Source of the DNA: VFJZ01 sp046598415
Lineage (GTDB): Bacteria; Actinomycetota; Thermoleophilia; Gaiellales; F1-60-MAGs149
DNA length: 64,000 nt
Assembly: GCA_046598415.1 (NCBI GenBank)
Contig: JBKJIG010000102.1
Coordinates: 62,001-126,000, forward strand
Reading direction: 5' to 3'
Shown: in pieces, positions 44,120 to 51,395 of the stretch
Layout: each line of letters opens with the position of its first letter
Numbering within the stretch: the stretch's first letter is position 1
The notes under the pieces: model-generated
Seen by the model: only the letters and a program-made list of their open reading frames with translations
Database searches by the model: none
What the model was told of the DNA's origin: nothing
Position numbers and translations under genes: made by a program

Positions 44120-44932
44120 ATGCGCGCACATGCGCATAGCCTGGCCGGTCTGTCGCGTATTCCCGAGGCCGTCGTCTGGCTCATCGAAGGTGAGATGGAG
44201 GACCGCAGGTCGCCCGAGGCGGCCGAGCTGCTCGGCGACCTGCCGCTGCTGGCGGCCCTTCGCGCCTCCTCGCTCGCCCGCCTGCGCCGCGCCATGGAGT
44301 CGTCGCGTCTGCAAGCCGAGGCGCGCCGTGGTGTCGAGCTCGTGCTGCGCGACGGCCGCACGCTCGACGCGACCATCCTCGCCGACGAGGAGGCGGTCGT
44401 GGTCGTGCTCCGCGATGTTTCCCGCTACACCGCGCAGATCGACGATCTGCGCCAGTTGGCGGAGCGAGATCCCCTCACCGGCCTGCTCAACCGCCGGGCA
44501 TTCCTCGAGCGCGGCAAGACCGAGCTGGCGCGGGGCGCGAGCAACGGTCGACCGGTAGCGGTCGCCGTGGCCGACGTCGACCGCTTCGCGCAGCTCAACG
44601 ACCTGCTCGGGCAGACCACCGGCGACGCGGTGCTGGCCGCCGTCGCCCGCCTGCTGTCGTCGAGCCGGCCGAGCGATCTGATCGGCCGCATCGGCGGTGA
44701 CGAGTTCGGGCTGGTGCTGCCCGACACGGACGCCGCCGGAGCGGCCCTTCGCCTGAAGCGTGCGATCGGCGAGCTGCAATCGGCCGTCGTGGTCGAATCC
44801 ACACCAGCGTCGTTCTCCGCCGGCGTGCATGTGCCGACGCCCGACGAGACCCTCGAGATGGCGCTCTACCGAGCCGACGAGGCCCTCGAGCAGGCGAGGC
44901 AATCGGGTGGTGGAAGGGTTCGCGCCACCTAG
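44120..44932 (+). CDS. GGDEF diguanylate cyclase
   Basis: The 270-residue protein has a short N-terminal helical/PAS-like region (~1-110, ending LRDVSRYTAQIDDLRQLAE) and a GGDEF domain with RDPLTGLLNRRAF, VADVDRFAQLND and intact GGDEF. An RxxD inhibitory site (RPSD) lies 5 residues before GGDEF, so product inhibition by c-di-GMP is expected. It would make c-di-GMP from GTP; no EAL domain is attached. The ATG is chosen over an in-frame ATG at 44069 because AAGGAG sits 6 nt before it (44108-44113). Confidence 0.92.
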   Translation: MRAHAHSLAGLSRIPEAVVWLIEGEMEDRRSPEAAELLGDLPLLAALRASSLARLRRAMESSRLQAEARRGVELVLRDGRTLDATILADEEAVVVVLRDVSRYTAQIDDLRQLAERDPLTGLLNRRAFLERGKTELARGASNGRPVAVAVADVDRFAQLNDLLGQTTGDAVLAAVARLLSSSRPSDLIGRIGGDEFGLVLPDTDAAGAALRLKRAIGELQSAVVVESTPASFSAGVHVPTPDETLEMALYRADEALEQARQSGGGRVRAT

Positions 44933-44983
44933 GCTGGAGCCACCGCCGGGTGCCGGCGACCGACGGCGCCTCCAGGCTGCATC

Positions 44984-45010
44984 GGAATAGCGCGGCGGGG
45001 CCGGGACGTT
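44984..45010 (+). promoter_or_regulatory. SigR/SigH-type promoter
   Basis: GGAAT (44984-44988) and GTT (45008-45010) are separated by 19 nt, close to the GGAAT-N18-GTT consensus of redox-responsive sigma-R/sigma-H promoters. The start point would fall ~7-10 nt after GTT, next to the ATG of the SigR-like gene, suggesting autoregulation. Confidence 0.6.
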
Positions 45011-45022
45011 GTACAGCCTCGG

Positions 45023-45616
45023 ATGACTCTCGTGCTCGACGCCCCCTGGTACGCTCGCTCCGTGCCTGACGCCCGCTCTCCCGAACGTGTCGAGTTCGAG
45101 GAGTCCGTCCTCGATCTCGCCGATGACGTGTGGCGGGTGGCGCGGCGCCTGGCGCGCGACGTGCCCGAGGCGGAGGACCTCGTGCAGGAGACCTACGTCC
45201 GGGCGATCCGGTCGTGGAAGAGCTACGAGCCCGGCACCAACCTGCGGGCCTGGCTGCTGCGGATCCTGCACAACTACGCCATCGACCAGGCGCGCCGCCG
45301 GCAGCGCGCCCCCGACGCCGAGCCGCTGGAAGAGGGCGACTACTACCTCTACAACCGGCTCGACCAGGGGCTGCGAGGCGGGCTGGCCGACATCGAACGC
45401 CTGATCGACGAGCTCTCGCAGGGCCCGGTCATGGACGCGCTCGCCGATCTGCCGCAGAATTTCAAGGAGGTCGTGGTGCTCGTCGACCTCGGCGACTTCT
45501 CCTACCAGGAGGCCGCCGACATCCTCGAGATCCCGATCGGCACCGTCATGAGCCGGCTGCACCGCGGCCGGCGCGCCCTCAAGAAGGCCCTCGCCGACGG
45601 GAGCGTGGCCGCATGA
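45023..45616 (+). CDS. sigR: SigR-like ECF sigma factor
   Basis: The 197-residue sigma-70 group 4 factor has region 2 (FEESVLDLADDVWRVARRLA, EAEDLVQETYVRAIRSWKSY, GTNLRAWLLRILHNYAIDQ) and region 4 (LPQNFKEVVVLVDLGDFSYQ, IPIGTVMSRLHRGRRALKKAL). GTNLRAWLxRIL and FSYQEAADILEIPIGTVMSRLHRGR are characteristic of SigR/SigH, the thiol-oxidative-stress sigma of Actinobacteria. GTG at 45062 is an alternative start, reminiscent of the two SigR forms of Streptomyces. The stop overlaps the anti-sigma ATG. Confidence 0.9.
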   Translation: MTLVLDAPWYARSVPDARSPERVEFEESVLDLADDVWRVARRLARDVPEAEDLVQETYVRAIRSWKSYEPGTNLRAWLLRILHNYAIDQARRRQRAPDAEPLEEGDYYLYNRLDQGLRGGLADIERLIDELSQGPVMDALADLPQNFKEVVVLVDLGDFSYQEAADILEIPIGTVMSRLHRGRRALKKALADGSVAA

Positions 45617-45858
45617 GCGGTTCCACCGCCGCCTGCGCCGAGGCCGAGCAGCGCCTCCAGGCCTACGTCGATCGCGCGCTGACGCCGGCGGAGGTCGCCG
45701 CCATCGAGGCCCACCTCGCTGTGTGCCCGCCGTGCGCCCGCTGCTACAAGCTCGAGACGCAGATGCGCGAGACCATGCGCCGCATCGGCGACGAGCCCTG
45801 CCCCGAATCGCTCAAGGTCCGCCTCCGGAACCTGTGCGCGGAGTGCGACTGCGAGTAA
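45613..45858 (+). CDS. rsrA: Zinc-binding anti-sigma factor (RsrA-like)
   Basis: The 81-residue protein has the ZAS motif: Cys8, His34, Cys38 and Cys41 (HLAVCPPC), plus Cys44. In RsrA these bind Zn2+ and form a disulfide under oxidative stress, releasing SigR. Spacing and the LKVRLRNL helix match RsrA-type anti-sigmas. An additional C-terminal cluster (LCAECDCE) could contribute to redox sensing. The ATGA overlap with the sigma gene keeps stoichiometry. Confidence 0.88.
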   Translation: MSGSTAACAEAEQRLQAYVDRALTPAEVAAIEAHLAVCPPCARCYKLETQMRETMRRIGDEPCPESLKVRLRNLCAECDCE

Positions 45859-45871
45859 CGTTCGCGGGTCC

Positions 45872-46831
45872 GTGACGCTTCCGCTGCAACCACCGATCGC
45901 GCCGCAGCTCGCCAAGTCCGCCACGGAGCTGCCGCTCGGTGATGGCTGGGTGTACGAGCAGAAGTGGGACGGCTTCCGGGTAATCGCGTTCGTCGACGGC
46001 GACGACGTCTACCTGCAGTCGCGGGGCTCGAAGCCGCTCGACCGGTACTTCCCCGAGATCTCGCTGCCGCCCGGCAGCTACGTGCTGGACGGCGAGATCG
46101 TGATCCTCGACGCCGATGGCCGCCCGGCGTTCGGCGCGCTGCAGCAGCGCATCCATCCCGCCGAGTCGCGCATCCGGCGGCTGTCGCGGGAGACGCCGGC
46201 GATGCTGCTGCCGTTCGATCTCCTGGCCGACGGCGACGAGTCGCTGCTCGCGCTGCCGTTCTCCGAGCGCCGCGAGCGCCTGGCGCAGCTGCTGGACGGG
46301 GCGCTGACGCCGACGACGGCGACGCCCGACCCGGCCGTGGCCGAGGTGTGGCTGGATACCACCGAGGGCGTGATCGCAAAGGAGCTCGCGGCGGCGTACA
46401 AGCCGGGCAAGCGTGCGGGCATGTGGAAGGTCAAGCGCATCCGCACCATCGACTGCGTGGTGATCGGCTACCGCGAGGGGAAGGAGCCCGAGACCGTCGG
46501 GTCGCTGATCCTGGCGCTCACCGGCGACGACGGGCAGCTGGTGCCGATGGGCCACTCGTCCGGCTTCTCGGCCAAGCAGAAGCGCGAGCTGCTCGACGTC
46601 GTGCGGCCGTACGAGACGGGTGATCGCGGCTCCGGCGAGGTCTCCCGGTGGACGCAGGGCCGAGAGCTGGAGTGGGTCGGCCTGCGACCCGAGTTGGTCG
46701 TGGAGGTGTCGTTCGACCACGCGTCGGGCGGTCGCATCCGGCACGGCGCGAGGCTGCACCGGTTCCGCGATGACAAGCGTCCCGACGAGTGCCTGCTGGC
46801 CGACTTCTCGGCCGCGGAGACTGCCACTTAG
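45872..46831 (+). CDS. ligC: ATP-dependent DNA ligase (LigC type)
   Basis: The 319-residue ligase has the adenylation Lys31 in YEQKWDGFRV (KxDG), motif III-like VLDGEIVILD, motif IV GVIAKE and motif V MWKVKRIR. An OB domain (VVIGYREGKEPETVGSLILA) follows. The short N-terminus matches LigC of mycobacteria, used in repair (base excision) rather than replication. The GTG start is 13 nt after the RsrA-like gene, so it may be induced with the SigR system; that link is inference. Confidence 0.9.
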   Translation: MTLPLQPPIAPQLAKSATELPLGDGWVYEQKWDGFRVIAFVDGDDVYLQSRGSKPLDRYFPEISLPPGSYVLDGEIVILDADGRPAFGALQQRIHPAESRIRRLSRETPAMLLPFDLLADGDESLLALPFSERRERLAQLLDGALTPTTATPDPAVAEVWLDTTEGVIAKELAAAYKPGKRAGMWKVKRIRTIDCVVIGYREGKEPETVGSLILALTGDDGQLVPMGHSSGFSAKQKRELLDVVRPYETGDRGSGEVSRWTQGRELEWVGLRPELVVEVSFDHASGGRIRHGARLHRFRDDKRPDECLLADFSAAETAT

Positions 46832-46847
46832 GCGCCCGCGTTAGTCT

Positions 46848-46881
46848 GTGTCCGGGCGAATCTGAGATTCGCCACGGACAC
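46848..46881. promoter_or_regulatory. Large inverted repeat / operator upstream of MocR gene
   Basis: GTGTCCG-GGCGAATCT pairs with AGATTCGCC-A-CGGACAC, a 16-bp stem with a single bulged A and a 1-nt loop. CGGACA recurs 10 bp on (46875-46880, 46885-46890), and the palindrome GGACATGTCC (46886-46895) covers the start codon. TAGTCT (46842-46847) could be a -10 box. Autoregulation by the MocR protein is likely. Confidence 0.65.
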
Positions 46882-46889
46882 TGCCGGAC

Positions 46890-48335
46890 ATGTCCCTCGC
46901 CGCCGAACTCGCCGCTCGCCTCCGCTCCCGCATCGATGCGGGCCAGCTGGCGCCGGGCGACCGCCTGCCGCCGGTGCGAGAGCTGGCCACGACCGAGCAC
47001 GTCTCGGCGGCGGTCGCGGGCGAGGCCTACGCGATGCTGGCCCGCGAGAGCCGCGTCGTCTCGCGCGTGGGCCGCGGCACCTACGTCGCGCGGCCGCGTG
47101 AGGGAGACGACCTGTTGGTCGAGCTCGTCGCCAGTCGCCGCGGCCCCGCACCCTCGGCCATTCTCGACCTGCAGGAGCGGCTGGCAGGCGCCCAGCGCGC
47201 CGGTGCGATCAACCTCTCCGCCGGCCTGCCCGTCGTCGACGATCGCGTCGCGGCCGCCGTCTCGGCCGAGCTGGAGGCCGTCGTCCGCGAGGAGGGCGCC
47301 GCCCTGTTCGGCTACGGGCCGCCGCGCGGCGATCTCGGCCTGCGCGAGCTGGTCGCCGACGCGTGGCGCACCCGCGGCCTGCACGCCGACCCCGAGGCGA
47401 TCCTCGTCACCACCTCGGGTCAGCAGGCGATCGACCTCGCCGTCCGGGCGCTGGTCGAGCCCGGCGACGTCGTGTTGTGCGAAACGCCCACGTACGCCGG
47501 CGCCGTCGACGCGCTGGTCGCCTCGCGGGCCCGCATCGTGCCGATCCCCGTCGACGCGCACGGCCTGCGCGTCGAGGCCGTGGCCGAGGCGATCCGGCTC
47601 GAGCGCCCCCGGCTGCTGTTCGCGAACCCCACCGGCAACAACGCCACCGGCACAGTGCTTTCCGACGAGCGCCGGGCGCGCCTGGCCGCGCTCAGCGCCG
47701 AGACGGGCCTCGTGATCATCGAGGACGACACCGGCGCCGAGCTGGTCCACGACGGGCCGGTGCCGGCGCCGATCGCCGCGTTCGATCCCGAGGCGCCGAT
47801 CATCCTCGTCAAGAGCTACGCCAAGACCGTGCTGCCCGGCCTGCGGCTGGGCGTGATCCTGTCGCCGCCGCACCTCGACCGCCGTGTGCTGGCTGCGAAG
47901 CTGGTCGCCGACCGCTACACGTCGCCGCCGCTGGTGCGCGCGCTGGCCGGCTACCTGGCACGGCCCGAAGCGGCCGTCAACCTCGAGCGGACGCGGCTGC
48001 TGTACCACCACCGGCGCGACGCGTTTCTGCGCTCGCTCGAGCGCCGGCTCGGCGGCCGGGCCACGTGGCTGGCGCCCCGTGCGGGCTTCAACCTGTGGCT
48101 GCGCCTACCCGATCGCGTGTCGGAGGAGGAAATTTTCGCGCGCGGTGTCGAACGCGGCGTGATCGTCTCCCCGGGCCACACGTACGTGCCGCCCGGCGTG
48201 CCGACATCGCACCTGCGGCTGTCGTTCTCGACGATGACGCCCGCGCAGGCCGACCGCGGCGTTGCACGGCTGGCGCTCGCGCTGCGCGACGCGCTCGGCG
48301 GCGGCGGGCGCGACCGCTCGTTCGAGAGCGTCTGA
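46890..48335 (+). CDS. MocR/PdxR-family regulator (GntR HTH + aminotransferase domain)
   Basis: The 481-residue protein combines an N-terminal GntR winged helix (APGDRLPPVRELATTEHVS, SRVGRGTYVA) with a class I aminotransferase fold. The latter has TTSGQQAIDLAVRAL, NPTGNN, EDDTG and the PLP lysine in KSYAKTVLPGLRLG. MocR proteins sense PLP or amines and activate or repress a neighbouring gene; PdxR controls PLP synthesis. No pdxS/pdxT is nearby, so the target may be itself through the repeat array upstream. Confidence 0.9.
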   Translation: MSLAAELAARLRSRIDAGQLAPGDRLPPVRELATTEHVSAAVAGEAYAMLARESRVVSRVGRGTYVARPREGDDLLVELVASRRGPAPSAILDLQERLAGAQRAGAINLSAGLPVVDDRVAAAVSAELEAVVREEGAALFGYGPPRGDLGLRELVADAWRTRGLHADPEAILVTTSGQQAIDLAVRALVEPGDVVLCETPTYAGAVDALVASRARIVPIPVDAHGLRVEAVAEAIRLERPRLLFANPTGNNATGTVLSDERRARLAALSAETGLVIIEDDTGAELVHDGPVPAPIAAFDPEAPIILVKSYAKTVLPGLRLGVILSPPHLDRRVLAAKLVADRYTSPPLVRALAGYLARPEAAVNLERTRLLYHHRRDAFLRSLERRLGGRATWLAPRAGFNLWLRLPDRVSEEEIFARGVERGVIVSPGHTYVPPGVPTSHLRLSFSTMTPAQADRGVARLALALRDALGGGGRDRSFESV

Positions 48336-48352
48336 GCCGATACGCTGGCGGC

Positions 48353-49240
48353 GTGCGTCGCCTGCCGTCGTTCGAGCGCCTCGTCGTGATCGTATGGGTC
48401 GCGCTGTACGTGAACTTCTGCTCGGGCGCGCTGGTGCGGGTGACGAACTCGGGCCTCGGCTGCCCCGACTGGCCCCTCTGCAACGGGCGCGCCACACCGC
48501 CGCTGGCCGGGCACGCGGTGATCGAGTTCTCGAACCGGCTGCTGGCGGGGACGGTCATCATCCTGACGCTGCTGCTCGCCTACCGCGGCTGGCACCACCC
48601 GAAGAAGCGCCTGGCGCTCGCGATCGCGATCGGGACGTTCGCGCAGGGCCCGCTGGGCGGCATCACGATCATGGTCGACCTGCACCCGATCGCCGTGGCC
48701 AGCCACTTCCTGCTCGCGATCATCGTGTTCTCGCTGGCGACCGTGTTGCTGGTCGACACCCGCTTCGCACCCGCCGGTCAGGGTGAGCGCCCGGGCTGGC
48801 TGCAGCCGGCGACGCTGGCGTTCCTGGCCCTCGGCCTGACCCTGATCGTCTCGGGCGCGATCGTCACCACCAGCAGCACGCATCCCGGCGCCGACGACGT
48901 GCCGCGCCTGTACGCGCTGCTCGACGTGGCCTACTGGCACGTGCGCATCGCGGTCCTCTACGTGAGTGCGCTGGCGGTGTTCCTCTACCTGCTATCGCGC
49001 ATCGAGTTCACGTCACGTCGCGTGCCGCGGCTGGCGTGGGTGATCGTCGCCCTCACCGCCACACAGGTCGTGATCGGCGAGGTGCAGTGGCGCAACGAGC
49101 TGCCCTGGTATCTCGTCTGGGCCCACGTCATGACCGGGACCCTGCTGTGGAGCAGTCTCGTCGCTCTCGGCCGGACGTTGCTGCCGGCCGAGGCCGTCAG
49201 TCCTGCCAGGGCCCCCAGCCCGTCACCCGCTCGGGCGTGA
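48353..49240 (+). CDS. ctaA: Heme A synthase CtaA
   Basis: The 295-residue membrane protein has about eight helices. NSGLGCPDWPLCNG contains the paired cysteines of the first extracytoplasmic loop, and conserved histidines lie in EFSNRLLAG (Glu), DLHPIAVASHFLLA, HVRIAVLYVS and WAHVMTGT. CtaA converts heme O to heme A for cytochrome aa3 oxidase, showing aerobic respiration. GTG preceded by TACGCT (48341-48346) gives a leaderless start. Its last 44 nt overlap the PPOX gene tail-to-tail. Confidence 0.93.
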   Translation: MRRLPSFERLVVIVWVALYVNFCSGALVRVTNSGLGCPDWPLCNGRATPPLAGHAVIEFSNRLLAGTVIILTLLLAYRGWHHPKKRLALAIAIGTFAQGPLGGITIMVDLHPIAVASHFLLAIIVFSLATVLLVDTRFAPAGQGERPGWLQPATLAFLALGLTLIVSGAIVTTSSTHPGADDVPRLYALLDVAYWHVRIAVLYVSALAVFLYLLSRIEFTSRRVPRLAWVIVALTATQVVIGEVQWRNELPWYLVWAHVMTGTLLWSSLVALGRTLLPAEAVSPARAPSPSPARA

Positions 49241-49616
49241 TGCGCAGGACGTAGCCGGCGGGCGGCGTGTCGGTGTCGGGGAACCGGCGCTCGTCGCCGA
49301 AGTAGACGTGCGCCAGCGCCTGCAGCAGCTTCGCACCGCCGCCCTCCTGCACGCGCCCCGTGCCGTAGACGACGAGGTGCTCGTCCACGTCCTGGGCGTT
49401 GCGGGTCGGCGACTGGAACGAGACGACCACGCGCGGATCGCGCCGGACGTTGCGCAGCTTGCGCTGGTCCGACAGGTGCGCGGAGACGATCTCGTCACCG
49501 TCCATGCCGGTCCAGATGCAGACGACGTTCGGCGAGCCGTCCTCGTTCAGCGTGACGATGTGGGCGAGGTTGCCCCCGGTGATGACCTGACGGGCGGCGT
49601 CGTTCAGGACGGGCAC
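49197..49616 (-). CDS. PPOX-class, probably F420-dependent, flavin-fold protein
   Basis: The 139-residue split beta-barrel protein has NLAHIVTLNEDGSPNVVCIW, DGDEIVSAHLSDQRKLRNVR, DPRVVVSF and YGTGRV. This is the TIGR03618/FDOR-like pattern that in Actinobacteria usually binds F420 or FMN. It would reduce a small substrate or bind cofactor. It is the last gene of the dimethylglycine-dehydrogenase-like operon (16 nt after the aldo/keto reductase) and overlaps the end of ctaA on the other strand. Confidence 0.87.
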   Translation of the reverse strand: MPVLNDAARQVITGGNLAHIVTLNEDGSPNVVCIWTGMDGDEIVSAHLSDQRKLRNVRRDPRVVVSFQSPTRNAQDVDEHLVVYGTGRVQEGGGAKLLQALAHVYFGDERRFPDTDTPPAGYVLRITPERVTGWGPWQD

Positions 49617-49632
49617 GATCGGGCTCCTCTGT

Positions 49633-50631
49633 TCAGTGCTTCCAGGCCATCCACGTCGCCGAGTTGAAGAAGCTCGCGACGAAGCTGCCGGGGGTGACGA
49701 GCTGGTCGCAGGCGGCGCGGATGTCGTCGGGCAGCTCCATGTCGCCGGCCGGCAGCAGACCGGTCAGCTGCTCGACCGACTTCGGGCCGATGATGGGCGC
49801 GGTGACGCCGGGCTGGTCCTTCGTCCACAGCGCCGCCAGCAGCGCCGGCTCGTAGCCCGCCGCGCGGGCCAGCGCCGCGAAGGCGTTGCCGGCCTCGATG
49901 CCGGCGGCGGTGACGCGCTCGGCGTAGATGCCGCCGCGCAGCGCCGCGCGCGAGTCGGCCTCGCGCCCGGTCTCCGACGCGTAGCGACCGGCCAGCATGC
50001 CCATCGCCAGCGGTGACCAGCAGAGCACGCCGACGCCGTGGCGCCGGCACATCGGCAACAGCTCGTTCTCGATCCGGCGGTCGAGCAGGTTGTACGGCGA
50101 CTGCTCCGAGACGACGCGCACGACGCTTTTCAGCTCGGCCGTCATGATCGCCTCCATGACGTGCCATGCGGGCGAGGTCGACGTGCCGACGTAGCGCACC
50201 TTGCCGGCGCGCACCAGGTCGTCGAGCGCGCCCAGCGTCTCGTCCAGCGGCACGTCCAGGTCGGGGCGGTGCGACTGGTACAGGTCGATGTGGTCGAGCC
50301 GCAGCCGCCGCAGCGACTCCTCGCACGCGCGGATCAGGTGCACGCGCGAGTTGCCGCGGTCGTTCGGGCCCGGTCCGGTCGGGTAGTGGAACTTCGTCGC
50401 CACCAGCACGTCGTCGCGCCTGCCACGCAGGCGCAGGGCCTTACCGATGACGCGCTCCGCCTCGCCGGCGCGGTACGAGTTGGCCGTGTCGATCAGATTG
50501 ATGCCGCCGTCGAGGGCGGCGTGGATCATCCGGATCGACTCGTCCTCGGAGGTCGGGTTGAGGATGTTGTCGGTGCCGAGCGCCAGCGCCGAGACGACCA
50601 CCCCGCTGCGGCCCAGCCGGCGCGTCTGCAT
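49633..50631 (-). CDS. Aldo/keto reductase
   Basis: The 332-residue TIM-barrel NADPH oxidoreductase has a complete catalytic tetrad: Asp in NLIDTANSYRAG (Asp/Tyr), Lys in VATKFH, and His in YQSHRPD. The cofactor site near IIGPKSVEQL is typical. It reduces or oxidises a carbonyl/alcohol pair; the substrate is unknown. Its ATG overlaps the stop of the upstream SDR by one base, so both act in the same operon. Confidence 0.92.
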   Translation of the reverse strand: MQTRRLGRSGVVVSALALGTDNILNPTSEDESIRMIHAALDGGINLIDTANSYRAGEAERVIGKALRLRGRRDDVLVATKFHYPTGPGPNDRGNSRVHLIRACEESLRRLRLDHIDLYQSHRPDLDVPLDETLGALDDLVRAGKVRYVGTSTSPAWHVMEAIMTAELKSVVRVVSEQSPYNLLDRRIENELLPMCRRHGVGVLCWSPLAMGMLAGRYASETGREADSRAALRGGIYAERVTAAGIEAGNAFAALARAAGYEPALLAALWTKDQPGVTAPIIGPKSVEQLTGLLPAGDMELPDDIRAACDQLVTPGSFVASFFNSATWMAWKH

Positions 50632-51386
50632 CAGCGCGCCGTGTAGCCCGCGTCGACCGGCACGATCGCGCCCGTCATGTAGCTGGCGGCGTCAGAGGCC
50701 AGGAACACGACGACCCGGGCGATCTCGTCCGGCTGCGCGACCCGCGCCATCGGGATGGCGCGCTCGGCCATCGCGGCCAGCTCGTCGTCGGTCATCGGCG
50801 TCTCCCGCCCGGCCGCCCGCAGCATGGGCGTGTCGACCTCGCCCGGCGCGACCGCGTTGACGCGAATGCCGTCGCGGGCGTGGTCGAGCGCCATCGCGCG
50901 GGTGAGGTTGTGGACGGCGCCCTTGGCGGCGCAGTACGCGGTGTGGCCCTGGCCGCCGGTGCCGCCCCAGATGGAGCCGAAGTTGACGATTGCGCCCGAC
51001 CCGGCGGGCTTCATCACGCGCACCGCCGCGCGGCTCATGAAAAAGGTGCCGTCAACGTTGACGCGGAACTGCCTGTGCCACGACTCGTCGTCGGTGCCGA
51101 GGGCGTCGGCGCGCACGATGGTGCCCGCCGCGTTGACGAGCGCGTCAAGGCGCCCGTGCCGTTCGACGGTCTCTGCCACGGCGTGCTCGCAGAACGCCGA
51201 GTCGGTCACGTCGCCGGCCACCACCGTCGCGCCGATGCCGGCCGCGACGTTGGCCGCGCCAACCCCGTCGCGGTCGACGATCACGACGGGCGCCCCGGCT
51301 CCGGAGAGCAAACGCGCGCAGGCGGCCCCCATGCCGGAGGCGCCGCCGGTGACGATGACGATGCGGCCCTTCACGCAGGAGAGCAT
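50631..51386 (-). CDS. Short-chain dehydrogenase/reductase
   Basis: The 251-residue classical SDR has TGGASGMG, NAAGT, the catalytic Ser in NFGSIWGG, AYCAAKGA (YxxxK) and a C-terminal VDAGYTAR. The Asp in VIVDRDG after strand 2 favours NAD+. It lies 9 nt after the FAD-dependent dehydrogenase gene and is coupled to the aldo/keto reductase, so it probably handles an intermediate of the same catabolic pathway. The start is ATG; GTG 12 nt inside is an alternative. Confidence 0.92.
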   Translation of the reverse strand: MLSCVKGRIVIVTGGASGMGAACARLLSGAGAPVVIVDRDGVGAANVAAGIGATVVAGDVTDSAFCEHAVAETVERHGRLDALVNAAGTIVRADALGTDDESWHRQFRVNVDGTFFMSRAAVRVMKPAGSGAIVNFGSIWGGTGGQGHTAYCAAKGAVHNLTRAMALDHARDGIRVNAVAPGEVDTPMLRAAGRETPMTDDELAAMAERAIPMARVAQPDEIARVVVFLASDAASYMTGAIVPVDAGYTAR

Positions 51387-51395
51387 AGTTGGCCG

